A DNA stretch of 64,000 nucleotides from Leptospira fletcheri (GTDB lineage: Bacteria; Spirochaetota; Leptospiria; Leptospirales; Leptospiraceae), in NCBI RefSeq assembly GCF_004769195.1, contig NZ_RQET01000001.1, positions 124,001-188,000 of the forward strand, given 5' to 3'. The notes beneath the pieces are model-generated. The model was not told where the DNA came from and did not search any database. It saw nothing but the letters and a program-made list of their open reading frames with translations. This document shows, one piece after another, positions 16,359-25,051 of the stretch. Each line of letters starts with the position of its first letter. Positions within the stretch are counted from its first letter, which is position 1. Both the position numbers and the translations under genes were made by a program.

Positions 16359-17654
16359 ATGAAACCCGAAGATTCCCACCACAGCACTGGCAAAAACACA
16401 GGATCTCACCTGGATTTCAGTCGTGCCAAAGAGCTTTTGCTCAAAGAACTTCTCTCTTCCGGAGTTGCGGAAAGGGAACTTCCCTCCTTTGTCCCGGACA
16501 AAAAAGATCTGAAAGTGGAATTTCCCATTCCCCCGATCGAAAAGTCCCAATTATTAGATTGCCTACAAATCGTAAAAAATCACGTAGAAAACCTGCGAAT
16601 CCACACCTTCGAACCCGGGTATTATTGTCTCCAAGCCCTGAACGAAAATCTTTTTGAAACGAGAAACATCTTAGATAACGCGAAATTTCGATTTTATTCC
16701 GGAAGAACCCAAAATCGGGTGGAAATCACGAAAAAAGGAGACTTTTCCCGAGAAGAAATCTTTGCAGCGATCGATCTCTTCCGATATTTACGCCAGTCAA
16801 AACGGGAATCCGTACAGAATCCAAAGGAACTTCTTTTAAGACTCGGAATCGAGGTCTACGAGCCGGAAGAGGCCAAGAAAAAAGGGGACTGGATAACCTT
16901 TGATGCCATTGCCGGCTACGAGGACGTAAAACGACAGATTCTGGAATCCATCATTCTTCCTTTAAAATCTCCGGAAACGTTCCGACAAGTGGCCGAATTG
17001 ACTCGCAAATTTCCGGGAAGAACGAAACCCAGAGCCGTTTTACTGGAAGGAGAGCCTGGTGTAGGCAAAACCTCTATGGCCAAGGTGGTCTCCTGTATGA
17101 CGAACATTCCCTTGGTATATGTTCCTGTAGAATCCATACTCAGCAAATATTACGGAGAAAGCGCTCAAAATATGGCCTACGTATTCGACGCCGCGGCTCT
17201 TTTCCCCTCTTGCCTGCTTTTCCTGGATGAGATCGATTCCCTAGCCGGTTCTCGCGACGACGGTCTATTCGAAGCTACAAGAAACATCCTTTCCGTCCTA
17301 TTACGGAAATTGGATGGGTTCGACGGTGGGCAAAAATCGGTGACTTTGGGGGCGACAAACCGAAAACAGGATCTAGATAAGGCCCTATTGTCCCGCTTCG
17401 ACCGCTCCATTTACTTCCCCCTACCGAATCTAGAGGAAAGAAGTTCGATTCTGGGAAATTATGCGATCCACCTAACCGAAAAGGAAAGAATCCTACTTTC
17501 TGAAAAATTGGAGGGCAAATCCGGCCGGGACATTCGCGATTTTTGCGACTTTACGGAACGCAGGTGGACTGCCCGATTGATCGAAAAAGGATTGAAGCCC
17601 CTTCCCCCACCGTATGAACTGTATTTGGAAATCAGTTCTAAAACGGGAAAATAA
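16359..17654 (+). CDS. AAA-family ATPase of unknown target
   Basis: 431-residue soluble AAA protein. The ATPase domain fills the second half: Walker A GEPGVGKTS, Walker B LLFLDEIDS, a sensor-1-like TLGATNRK, and the arginine-finger/second-region motif SRFDRSIYFPLP. These resemble spastin/FtsH/p97-type AAA modules. The first 170 residues match no domain I know and probably bind substrate. There is no transmembrane segment or protease domain. GGAGAAACC precedes the ATG. It lies between fliN (divergent) and FcpB (135 bp downstream), so a link with flagellar assembly is possible but unproven. Confidence 0.8.
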   Translation: MKPEDSHHSTGKNTGSHLDFSRAKELLLKELLSSGVAERELPSFVPDKKDLKVEFPIPPIEKSQLLDCLQIVKNHVENLRIHTFEPGYYCLQALNENLFETRNILDNAKFRFYSGRTQNRVEITKKGDFSREEIFAAIDLFRYLRQSKRESVQNPKELLLRLGIEVYEPEEAKKKGDWITFDAIAGYEDVKRQILESIILPLKSPETFRQVAELTRKFPGRTKPRAVLLEGEPGVGKTSMAKVVSCMTNIPLVYVPVESILSKYYGESAQNMAYVFDAAALFPSCLLFLDEIDSLAGSRDDGLFEATRNILSVLLRKLDGFDGGQKSVTLGATNRKQDLDKALLSRFDRSIYFPLPNLEERSSILGNYAIHLTEKERILLSEKLEGKSGRDIRDFCDFTERRWTARLIEKGLKPLPPPYELYLEISSKTGK

Positions 17655-17789
17655 CCGTTTTCCTCCATGAAAAAAGGTTATCTTCCGATTCAATCTGGAG
17701 TCTATTTTTCCGATACTATATACAGGAATTTTTCGAGAATACCGAAAAATTTCAATCCGCTGACTAAAAGTACCAAGGAATAGGGGACA

Positions 17790-18614
17790 ATGAAACTCAA
17801 AGTCGCATTTTGCCTAGCCATTTTGGCAGTAACCGGCCTACTGGATGCACAACAACAAAACCAACAAGGCCAAAAGAAGGACGATCTCCAAGCTGGAGCG
17901 GCGATCCTAGATACGGAAAAAGGACTGGATGAGCGCATCTTCGAGCTAAATCAAAGACTGACCCGACATACGGTTTTGATGAAGATGAAGGTTCGAATCC
18001 TGCCCTTCCGCACTGTTCTTTTTAAAGGAAAATCCAACGGCGACGAATGCGTGCCTGCCGTTAGCCAGGAAGATCCCGCAAACAATTGTATCCGGGTGGA
18101 AGTTTACGATTTCATTAAGGACGACGAGCGTGGCCAAGGAAAAATCGTACAAGGCGGACTCGCGAAATTTATGGAGATCTATTTCGACGGCCAAAACAGC
18201 AATGATCCGGATCCCCGTATGGAGCCTCCGAGAAATATGGCTAAATTGATCAGCAAAATATACAAAAATAATTTTCTGATCGAAGATAAGGTGATTTCCG
18301 AGATCATCGACCGTACTCCGAACGGACAGCCCGCTCACAATGATAAGGTGGAGATTTATTTCCAAAAGAACGGTTATCCCGAATACGGAAGACCGGAAAC
18401 CCCTGGTGAAAAAGGTGTGGGAAAATATCTGATGACGAGCGTGGAAAACACCAAAACCCACCCCATCAGAAACGCCTTTAAAAAACAGTTCTACATCAAG
18501 CACCTGGACGATTTCGACCGTCTCTTTACGAAGATTTTCGATTATAACGACCAATTAGGAAACGAAAACTACAGAGAGAACGTAGACATCATGAAGGAGT
18601 CTCTGAAGTACTAA
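17790..18614 (+). CDS. fcpB: Probable flagellar-coiling (sheath) protein FcpB
   Basis: 274-residue exported protein with signal peptide MKLKVAFCLAILAVTGLLDA. The mature part is charged and mixed alpha/beta, with no membrane span. The identification as FcpB, a Leptospira-specific component of the asymmetric periplasmic flagellar sheath, rests on size, export, and a position close to fliM and fliN that agrees with where I remember FcpB (LIC11848) relative to fliM (LIC11836) in L. interrogans. I could not compare sequences. If correct, it coats the flagellar filament with FcpA and helps impose its coiled shape. AGGGGACA precedes the ATG. The next gene starts immediately after its stop. Confidence 0.68.
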   Translation: MKLKVAFCLAILAVTGLLDAQQQNQQGQKKDDLQAGAAILDTEKGLDERIFELNQRLTRHTVLMKMKVRILPFRTVLFKGKSNGDECVPAVSQEDPANNCIRVEVYDFIKDDERGQGKIVQGGLAKFMEIYFDGQNSNDPDPRMEPPRNMAKLISKIYKNNFLIEDKVISEIIDRTPNGQPAHNDKVEIYFQKNGYPEYGRPETPGEKGVGKYLMTSVENTKTHPIRNAFKKQFYIKHLDDFDRLFTKIFDYNDQLGNENYRENVDIMKESLKY

Positions 18615-19142
18615 GTGAGGTATATTGTTCCCTGTTCGTCGTGCCGAACCGAACTTCGTATTCCTGTAAATCTGGGAAAGTTGACGGTCCGGTGCCCTCG
18701 CTGCTATCATTCCTTTTTGTTCGATCCCGACGATAAGTCCTCTTACGTCGGAGGCAGATACGAATCGGATGAGGAAAATCCGAATCCCCGCTCTTTACGG
18801 GGATTTTTTCTTTTTATGGAAGACCTCTGGAGAAGAACCAAAGAAAGACTCTTTCCGAAGAGAAACGAAACCTTAGGTTGGCAATCGCCTTCTTCCCCGA
18901 GAGAATACGTGGATCCGAACTCCCGCTCCTTTTATCGAAAAAGTTTTGCGCAACGATTTGCCCGCAACTTCCTATTGGCGCTGATATTTATCGGAATCGT
19001 TCGTGCCTGCTTTTTTAGCCGAGACCGTATGATTTTTCAGGAAGAAACTCTTCCCCCCATCCAGGAAGAACCGGAGCGACGGATGCCCCCTCCCTCTTCT
19101 CCCGACGAGCCAAAGGAAGAACCTCCCCAATACGAAATCTGA
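18615..19142 (+). CDS. Zinc-ribbon membrane protein
   Basis: 175-residue protein whose first 40 residues form a four-Cys zinc ribbon (CSSCRTEL ... VRCPRCYHSF) of the MJ0042-like type. A basic middle part is followed by one hydrophobic segment near residue 120 (NFLLALIFIGIVRACFF) and a Pro/Glu-rich tail. The start is a GTG directly after the upstream stop, with GAAGGAG rather far upstream, so the start is less certain. Its stop overlaps the rsmE ATG by 1 nt. Function unknown; such ribbons often bind nucleic acid or partner proteins at the membrane. Confidence 0.75.
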   Translation: MRYIVPCSSCRTELRIPVNLGKLTVRCPRCYHSFLFDPDDKSSYVGGRYESDEENPNPRSLRGFFLFMEDLWRRTKERLFPKRNETLGWQSPSSPREYVDPNSRSFYRKSFAQRFARNFLLALIFIGIVRACFFSRDRMIFQEETLPPIQEEPERRMPPPSSPDEPKEEPPQYEI

Positions 19143-19918
19143 TGAATCTACTCCTCCTGACTCCGGAAGAGCTGATTCGAGATTCGGAATACTCCGTCCG
19201 GGATCGACAAAGGGTCGATCATATTCTGAACATATTAAAAAAACGAGAAGGAGAATCCGTTCGAGCGGGGATCTTGAACGAGTCCTTAGGTAGCTTCCGT
19301 ATCACTGCGGTTCGGGAACGTGAAATCAAAGGAAGTTATAGAAGAATCCTATTTGCAACCCCCCGTGCCCCCAAGTTGGTATTATTCTCCGCACTGCAAA
19401 GGCCCCCTACTGTGGAGAAAATACTCCAGCTCGCGGGAACCTGGGGAATCTCCGAAATCGGATTTTTCAATTCCGAACTTTCCAGAAAGGAATACCTCAC
19501 TTCTCCCGTCTGGAGAGCGGAAAATCTAAGTACGGAATTGAGACTCGGAATGGAGCAAGGCCGAAACGTATTCGAACCTAGAATGCGCCTTTTCTTTTCC
19601 CGCCCGCAAGACGGAAAAAAACCCGTACTAACAGACGATTGGAAGGCGGAACTTTCTTCCTTTCCCGGAAAGTTGTTCTATCTGGACCGAAAAGGGGAAT
19701 CGTTAGCTTCGCTTACGGAATTCGAAAACGAAAATACCACTCGAGCGTTCTTATTAGGACCGGAGCCCGGATGGAGCCGTAAGGAAAAGGAGGGGTTTCG
19801 TAAGGTCGGAGCTCTGCCTATCCGCTTATCCCGCTCCGTGCTTAGGAGCGAGCAGGCCTTGGCCTTTCTTCTGTCCCAGCAGGAAGAGATCTTAGAACGT
19901 AAGGGAATTCGAAAATAG
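19142..19918 (+). CDS. rsmE: RsmE-family 16S rRNA (uracil-1498-N3) methyltransferase
   Basis: 258-residue SPOUT methyltransferase that would methylate U1498 of 16S rRNA using SAM. The N-terminal PUA-like part contains DRQRVDHILNILKKREGESVRAG, and the C-terminal knot has LLGPEPGWSRKE and LPIRLSRSVLRSEQALAF, matching the family's GPEGG and LG-RILRTETA motifs, though more divergent than most. The ATG overlaps the preceding stop (TGATG). The 3' end overlaps the convergent outer-membrane-protein gene by 27 bp. Confidence 0.87.
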   Translation: MNLLLLTPEELIRDSEYSVRDRQRVDHILNILKKREGESVRAGILNESLGSFRITAVREREIKGSYRRILFATPRAPKLVLFSALQRPPTVEKILQLAGTWGISEIGFFNSELSRKEYLTSPVWRAENLSTELRLGMEQGRNVFEPRMRLFFSRPQDGKKPVLTDDWKAELSSFPGKLFYLDRKGESLASLTEFENENTTRAFLLGPEPGWSRKEKEGFRKVGALPIRLSRSVLRSEQALAFLLSQQEEILERKGIRK

Positions 19919-21559
19919 AACTTTCTGTTCGTCCTGGGTAATGAAACGATTCGAAGTGCTGTCGTACACCCAACGTCGGATGTCTTGCAGACGAATCGTT
20001 ACCACTCCTAAATTCAAAGCCAATTCGATCGCTCCTACGGAATTATTGTCCAGTTTGAATGCGTCGCTATTTTGGTTGAAATTCTTTTTGGTATAATAGC
20101 CGGAAAGCACCAGAGTATTTCCCAGAGGAATATAAAGTCCCAGGAACACACGTCTATGATTCGTGCCTCCGTATTTTTCGTAGTTCGCCTCTATGGATAA
20201 CCTGTAAAAAGCGAGGATCACGGAAGTGAACGTGCCCTTCACTTTGGGACCGTTCGGATCCAGGAGTCTAGCGGCTTGCAATTTCGTTTCAGGGATATTC
20301 GAGCCCACGTTCGCCTGAAACCGCTCCAATTCATAGAAGCTGTCGAAATACATAGGAATATAATTCGCATCCATATTCCGATATTCCGGTTTGATTCTGG
20401 CGTAAATATCCTTTCCACCCACCTGAAATACCGCACCGTAATGGGTTCCTTTCGCGTTATTCAGATTACGGATCGTATTTATATCGTAGTACGGGGTTAG
20501 CTCCACGTATTTGGAACTTAAGAGTTTGTATTCCGCGTCGAGTCCGGTGATCGTCAATTTTTCGGTGGTCTGCACGAGAGGGTTATTGTTGGAGTCCAGT
20601 CTCAAACGTCCCGTGGTATCGAAGGAGAGTTGGGAAGGAGCCTTAGCGTCAAAAGCGGTAGTGGCACCGATCGCGAAACGGTTTACGAAATTATCCTGGT
20701 TGAACAATTCCTTCATCTTCTGTTCCGGTTTCTTTTCGATCGGAACCATCTGTTCCTTCTTGCCGTCCTCGGATAAGGCCCTGTATTTTTCCCTGTCTTC
20801 CGGATCCACACCGGCTTCCTCGTAAACCTTATTCCGCCCCGCTTCGTCGGCTACGTTTCCTTGGCCTACGGGCATCATGGCGAAAAGCCTGGATCTACCG
20901 GTCAATATATCGAAGAGTTTAAATCCTACCGCAAGAGGTCGGACATATACCCTCCCCGCTCCGATTTCCCGGGAATAAACGGAATTGGTAAAGACCTGGA
21001 CTCCGCCGTAATCGGAATTGATATCCGACATGAGCCCGACGTTATAATTGTCTATCCTTTGGTTGTTTACATATCTGTAAACTACAGTCCCGTGTCCGAT
21101 ATATCCGTCGAAAATCTTTCCTGCATAAAAGGAAAAGGTGGTTTCTCCCGGTTTGTACTGTCCGTACGTCCCGTACCAAATATTATTGATGAACCTCAGA
21201 TATTCGCTTTTTTGATCGTAATCGATCTTACGTATGCTCCCCACTTTCAAGTTCGGATCGGTGGGAGGAGGGTTATAGATCAGAAAGTTCACCGGAACCG
21301 TGAGGGACATTCCGAAATCTCCCCCGAAATTCAAATTCAAGGTCGGAGCGATATAAAAATAATAGTTGTTCTGGTACTTGTTGATACCCGCGTCGTAAGT
21401 AAACGCGTCCGCAGGCTGCATAAATTGCCTACCGGGCGGAAACCACAATTGGGCTTCCAAATCGGAAGTTCCGATCAAGGGCGCTAAAACCGACGCTAGC
21501 AGAAAGGTCCCTGGAAGGATGAAACGTCTTTTAAATTCCGCGATCGATTTTAACTTCAT
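19892..21559 (-). CDS. Predicted outer-membrane beta-barrel protein
   Basis: 555-residue exported protein. A signal peptide of about 36 residues ends near LEAQ. The mature protein is full of alternating-residue, aromatic-flanked strands (YYFYIAPTLNLNFGGDFGMSLTVPVNFLIY; RVFLGLYIPLGNTLVLSGYYTKK), and it ends in Phe (SNSLTF), as integral outer-membrane proteins usually do. An acidic/charged segment near residues 245-290 may be a surface loop. No family recognised. A 12-bp hairpin lies 10 nt upstream of the ATG. Probably a porin-like or lipid/solute channel; substrate unknown. Confidence 0.82.
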   Translation of the reverse strand: MKLKSIAEFKRRFILPGTFLLASVLAPLIGTSDLEAQLWFPPGRQFMQPADAFTYDAGINKYQNNYYFYIAPTLNLNFGGDFGMSLTVPVNFLIYNPPPTDPNLKVGSIRKIDYDQKSEYLRFINNIWYGTYGQYKPGETTFSFYAGKIFDGYIGHGTVVYRYVNNQRIDNYNVGLMSDINSDYGGVQVFTNSVYSREIGAGRVYVRPLAVGFKLFDILTGRSRLFAMMPVGQGNVADEAGRNKVYEEAGVDPEDREKYRALSEDGKKEQMVPIEKKPEQKMKELFNQDNFVNRFAIGATTAFDAKAPSQLSFDTTGRLRLDSNNNPLVQTTEKLTITGLDAEYKLLSSKYVELTPYYDINTIRNLNNAKGTHYGAVFQVGGKDIYARIKPEYRNMDANYIPMYFDSFYELERFQANVGSNIPETKLQAARLLDPNGPKVKGTFTSVILAFYRLSIEANYEKYGGTNHRRVFLGLYIPLGNTLVLSGYYTKKNFNQNSDAFKLDNNSVGAIELALNLGVVTIRLQDIRRWVYDSTSNRFITQDEQKVLFSNSLTF

Positions 21560-21927
21560 AATCCGTCGGCCGAAATAGGGACCTCCCTGTTTCGGGCCAT
21601 CAAAAACTTATAGATAGTATCGTAACCCTTGCCGGGAATCTAAATCAAAACCCGCCAGGGGAAAACCGGAAAGCGGACCGGAAACGGTTCCAGAACGGGA
21701 ATTCTCTTCAGTCACTTTCTTCCTATCGGAACCAATTCATTGGGGCGAATTTTCCCGGTTTTGGAAATATTTTTCAAATGTTTTCTTTTCTCTCTTACTA
21801 TTTGGAGTTATTTCCGGTTTACCTCAGGATAAATACGTTATATTGAATATTTTATCCTATTTAATAGATTTTAATTGACTATATTTGATGCCATTTTAAG
21901 TTTTGTTGGAGAAGGAGTTAGAATCAA
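21560..21927. other. Intergenic region between OMP gene and metY
   Basis: 368 bp between divergent genes. The left end holds the hairpin in the OMP leader (21570-21595). The right half is AT-rich and contains TTGACT (21875-21880) with only a weak -10 (TAAGTT) at suitable spacing, followed by GGAGAAGGAG before the metY ATG. I looked for a SAM or cobalamin riboswitch upstream of metY and found no recognisable core. Confidence 0.5.
21570..21595 (-). promoter_or_regulatory. Leader hairpin of the outer-membrane-protein gene
   Basis: On the minus strand CCGAAACAGGGA can pair with TCCCTATTTCGG (11 of 12 pairs, 2-nt loop). The apex contains ACAGGGAGGT, which fits the CsrA consensus ACARGGAUGU at nine of ten positions. 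It lies 10 nt upstream of the OMP ATG at 21559. Confidence 0.45.
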
Positions 21928-23232
21928 ATGCCCAGACAATACAAACCCGAAACGATTGCATTGCACGGAGGACAATCTCCGGATCCGACCACCACTTCCA
22001 GAGCGGTCCCTCTGTACCAGACGACATCCTACGTATTCAAAGACACGGACCATGCGGCACGCTTGTTCGGCTTACAGGAATTCGGAAATATCTATACCAG
22101 ATTGGGAAATCCGACTACGGACGTTCTAGAACAAAGAGTGGCAGCATTGGAAGGCGGGATCGCAGCCTTGGCTACAGCTTCCGGCCAATCCGCGGAAACT
22201 CTGGCTCTACTGAATATCGTAGAATCTGGCCAAGAGATCGTCGCCTCTTCTTCCCTATACGGAGGAACATACAACTTACTACATTATACTTTTCCGAAAT
22301 TCGGAATCAAGGTCCATTTCGTAGACCAATCCGATCCGGAAAATTTTAGAAAAGCGTCCAACGATAAGACCAGGGCCTTCTTTGCCGAAACGCTCGGAAA
22401 CCCGAAGCTGGATACTCTGGATTTGGATGCGGTATCGAAAGTGGCCCATGAAATAGGAGTACCTCTAGTCATAGACAACACACTCCCCTCTCCCTATTTG
22501 GTGAATCCGATCGAGCACGGAGCGGATATCGTCGTGCATTCCTTAACGAAATTCCTCGGCGGCCATGGGACTTCGATCGGAGGAATCATCGTAGACTCGG
22601 GAAAATTCGATTGGGGAAACGGAAAATTTAAGAATTTTACGGATCCCGATCCGAGTTACCATGGACTAAAATTTTGGGATGTTTTCGGAAAGTTCGAACC
22701 TTTCGGCGGCGTAAATATCGCCTTCATCATCAAAGCTCGCGTCCAGGGATTACGCGACCTAGGTCCTTCGATTTCCCCTTTCAACTCCTGGAACATCCTG
22801 CAAGGAATCGAAACCTTACCCTTACGTTTAACGCAGCATTCGCTTAACGGACAAAAAGTCGCGGAATATCTTGCCAAACATCCCAAGGTAAGTTGGGTCA
22901 ATTATCCCGGACTCGCTAGCGACAAAAATCATTCCCTAGCAAAAAAATACCATAAGCGAGGACTTTACGGCGCGATTCTCGGATTCGGTATCAAAGGTGC
23001 CTTACCGGAAGCGAAAAAATTCATAGATCATTTGGAGCTTTTCTCCTTATTGGCGAACGTCGGAGACGCAAAGTCCTTAGCGATCCACCCTGCCTCCACG
23101 ACACACCAACAGTTGACGCCTGCCGAACAACTCTCTGCCGGAGTCACCCCCGAGTTCGTACGCTTGTCGATCGGTCTGGAACATATCGACGATATTTTAA
23201 CCGATCTGGAGGAAGCTCTGAAAAAGGTGTGA
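21928..23232 (+). CDS. metY: O-acetylhomoserine sulfhydrylase
   Basis: PLP enzyme that makes homocysteine from O-acetylhomoserine and sulphide in direct-sulphhydrylation methionine synthesis. 434 residues, normal for MetY. The catalytic Lys208 sits in VHSLTKFLGG, with YTRLGNPTTD and LATASGQSA upstream as in the Cys/Met-metabolism PLP family. The opening ETIALHGGQSPD is typical. GGAGAAGGAG precedes the ATG. metX, which makes its substrate, follows after 102 bp, then metW. Confidence 0.96.
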   Translation: MPRQYKPETIALHGGQSPDPTTTSRAVPLYQTTSYVFKDTDHAARLFGLQEFGNIYTRLGNPTTDVLEQRVAALEGGIAALATASGQSAETLALLNIVESGQEIVASSSLYGGTYNLLHYTFPKFGIKVHFVDQSDPENFRKASNDKTRAFFAETLGNPKLDTLDLDAVSKVAHEIGVPLVIDNTLPSPYLVNPIEHGADIVVHSLTKFLGGHGTSIGGIIVDSGKFDWGNGKFKNFTDPDPSYHGLKFWDVFGKFEPFGGVNIAFIIKARVQGLRDLGPSISPFNSWNILQGIETLPLRLTQHSLNGQKVAEYLAKHPKVSWVNYPGLASDKNHSLAKKYHKRGLYGAILGFGIKGALPEAKKFIDHLELFSLLANVGDAKSLAIHPASTTHQQLTPAEQLSAGVTPEFVRLSIGLEHIDDILTDLEEALKKV

Positions 23233-23334
23233 CGTCCGATTCTATTAAGAAAAACGTATAAAAAAGGCCGCTTCTCGGAGTTTTCGATCGGGAAAATTCG
23301 GAGGGTGGCTTTCTCGATTGGTCGGAAAAGCAGG

Positions 23335-24453
23335 ATGAATGTAAAAAAATCGGTCGGAATCGTCCAAACTCAGACTGTGCAACTTCCCGACCTGCGTCTG
23401 GGCAACGGCTCCATCCTTTCTCCCCTTTTGATCGCATATGAGACCTACGGAGTTCTTTCCGAAAAAAAAGACAATGCGATCCTTGTTTGCCACGCGCTTT
23501 CCGGAGACGCGCATGCGGCCGGATTTCATTCCGACTCCGACAAGCGTCCCGGTTGGTGGGATGAATATATAGGTCCGGGAAAAGCCTTCGATACGGATAA
23601 ATATTTCATCATCTCCTCCAATGTGATCGGCGGCTGCAAAGGTTCTTCCGGTCCCTTAACAACGAGTCCGATCAGCGGAAAACCTTTCGGATCCAGCTTC
23701 CCTTTCGTTTCGATAGAGGATATGGTTGCTGCACAAAAGTTGCTGGTGGCACACCTAGACATAGATGTCTTATTCTGCGTGGCCGGCGGATCCATGGGAG
23801 GAATGCAGGCCTTGCAATGGAGCATTTCCTACCCGGACAGCGTTCGGAATTGTATCGTTTTAGCTTCCACTGCGGAACACTCGGCGATGCAGATCGCATT
23901 CAACGAAGTAGGAAGACAGGCGATTCTTTCCGATCCGAATTGGAACAACGGCTTGTATGAGGAAAATTCGCCGAGAAAAGGTCTCGCGTTAGCCCGGATG
24001 GTCGGACATATCACCTATCTTTCGGACGACAAGATGAGGGAAAAATTCGGCAGGAACGCGCCGAGAGGAAACCTTCTCAATTCGGACTTCGCGGTCGGAA
24101 GCTATCTGATTTATCAGGGAGAAAGTTTCGTGGATAGATTCGACGCAAATTCCTACATATACGTGACCAAAGCGCTGGATCATTTTAGTTTAGGAAAAGG
24201 AAAAGAACTCACCGCCGCTCTCGAACCGGCCAAATGCAGATTCTTAGTGGTATCCTACAGTTCCGATTGGCTCTATCCTCCCTCACAATCCAGGGAAATC
24301 GTCAAGAGTCTGGAAGCATCCGATAAGAGGGTTTTTTACGTGGAATTAAATACGAAAGAAGGGCACGACAGCTTCTTACTCGCAAATCAAAAACAGGAAG
24401 ACGTGCTGCGCGGATTCCTAGAAAACCCGGCGACTGAAACTCATGGATTCTAA
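23335..24453 (+). CDS. metX: Homoserine O-acetyltransferase
   Basis: Alpha/beta-hydrolase acyltransferase that acetylates homoserine with acetyl-CoA, supplying MetY. 372 residues from the ATG at 23335; a GTG at 23305 would add ten. The nucleophile Ser153 is in GGSMGGMQ, the catalytic His in GHDSF near the C-terminus, and [14 protein letters not shown] and DWLYPP are family hallmarks. The sequence closely resembles the characterised Leptospira meyeri MetX as I remember it. Its end overlaps metW by 11 bp. Confidence 0.96.
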   Translation: MNVKKSVGIVQTQTVQLPDLRLGNGSILSPLLIAYETYGVLSEKKDNAILVCHALSGDAHAAGFHSDSDKRPGWWDEYIGPGKAFDTDKYFIISSNVIGGCKGSSGPLTTSPISGKPFGSSFPFVSIEDMVAAQKLLVAHLDIDVLFCVAGGSMGGMQALQWSISYPDSVRNCIVLASTAEHSAMQIAFNEVGRQAILSDPNWNNGLYEENSPRKGLALARMVGHITYLSDDKMREKFGRNAPRGNLLNSDFAVGSYLIYQGESFVDRFDANSYIYVTKALDHFSLGKGKELTAALEPAKCRFLVVSYSSDWLYPPSQSREIVKSLEASDKRVFYVELNTKEGHDSFLLANQKQEDVLRGFLENPATETHGF

Positions 24454-25051
24454 AACAATTCCGGGAATCGCATTGAAGGAAAGGCCCGATTTTGCCTACA
24501 TTCTGGACACGATCGCTCCGGGTTCGAGAGTGCTCGACTTGGGTTGCGGAAACGGAGACTTGCTCTATCTCCTTAGTCAAAAAGGAATCCGAGGGCAAGG
24601 GATAGAAAAGGACGAGGACGCCATCGTGGAATGCATTCGCAAAGGAGTGTATGTTCACCACGGAGACATAGACGAAGGCTTGGAGCATCACGAAGACAAA
24701 CGCTTCGATTATGTGATACTCAACCAAACGATCCAGGAAACCAGACACCCCGGAGACATCATCAAGGAATGCCTTCGGATCGGAAAGCGCCTGATCATCG
24801 TCTTTGCGAATTTCGGCTACTGGGAAGTCCGCTTTAAAATCCTTTTGCGAGGAAAAACTCCCGTAACCGATTTGCTCCCGTACCGGTGGTTCGATACTCC
24901 GAACCTTCATTTCTTATCCGTACTGGATTTCGAGGAGTTCTGCCAGATCCGAGGCTTTACGATCGAGGACCGCGCGTTTTTCCGGGATTTGAAACAAATC
25001 AGATTCAGGCCGAATTTCTTTGCGAAATTGGCCCTATTCCAAATCCGTTAA
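24443..25051 (+). CDS. metW: Methionine biosynthesis protein MetW
   Basis: 202-residue SAM-dependent methyltransferase-fold protein that partners MetX in many bacteria and is needed for its activity in some. SAM-binding motif I is [12 protein letters not shown] (about 29-40). [16 protein letters not shown] and [20 protein letters not shown] are characteristic of MetW. It overlaps metX by 11 bp, so expression is coupled, and converges on ddl with a 4-bp overlap at the stops. The small-molecule substrate, if any, is not established. Confidence 0.94.
   Translation: MDSKTIPGIALKERPDFAYILDTIAPGSRVLDLGCGNGDLLYLLSQKGIRGQGIEKDEDAIVECIRKGVYVHHGDIDEGLEHHEDKRFDYVILNQTIQETRHPGDIIKECLRIGKRLIIVFANFGYWEVRFKILLRGKTPVTDLLPYRWFDTPNLHFLSVLDFEEFCQIRGFTIEDRAFFRDLKQIRFRPNFFAKLALFQIR

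Noticed and set aside
21700..21927. SAM or cobalamin riboswitch upstream of metY
   Set aside because: No conserved core or paired helices could be made; the sequence is simply AT-rich before a normal Shine-Dalgarno sequence.
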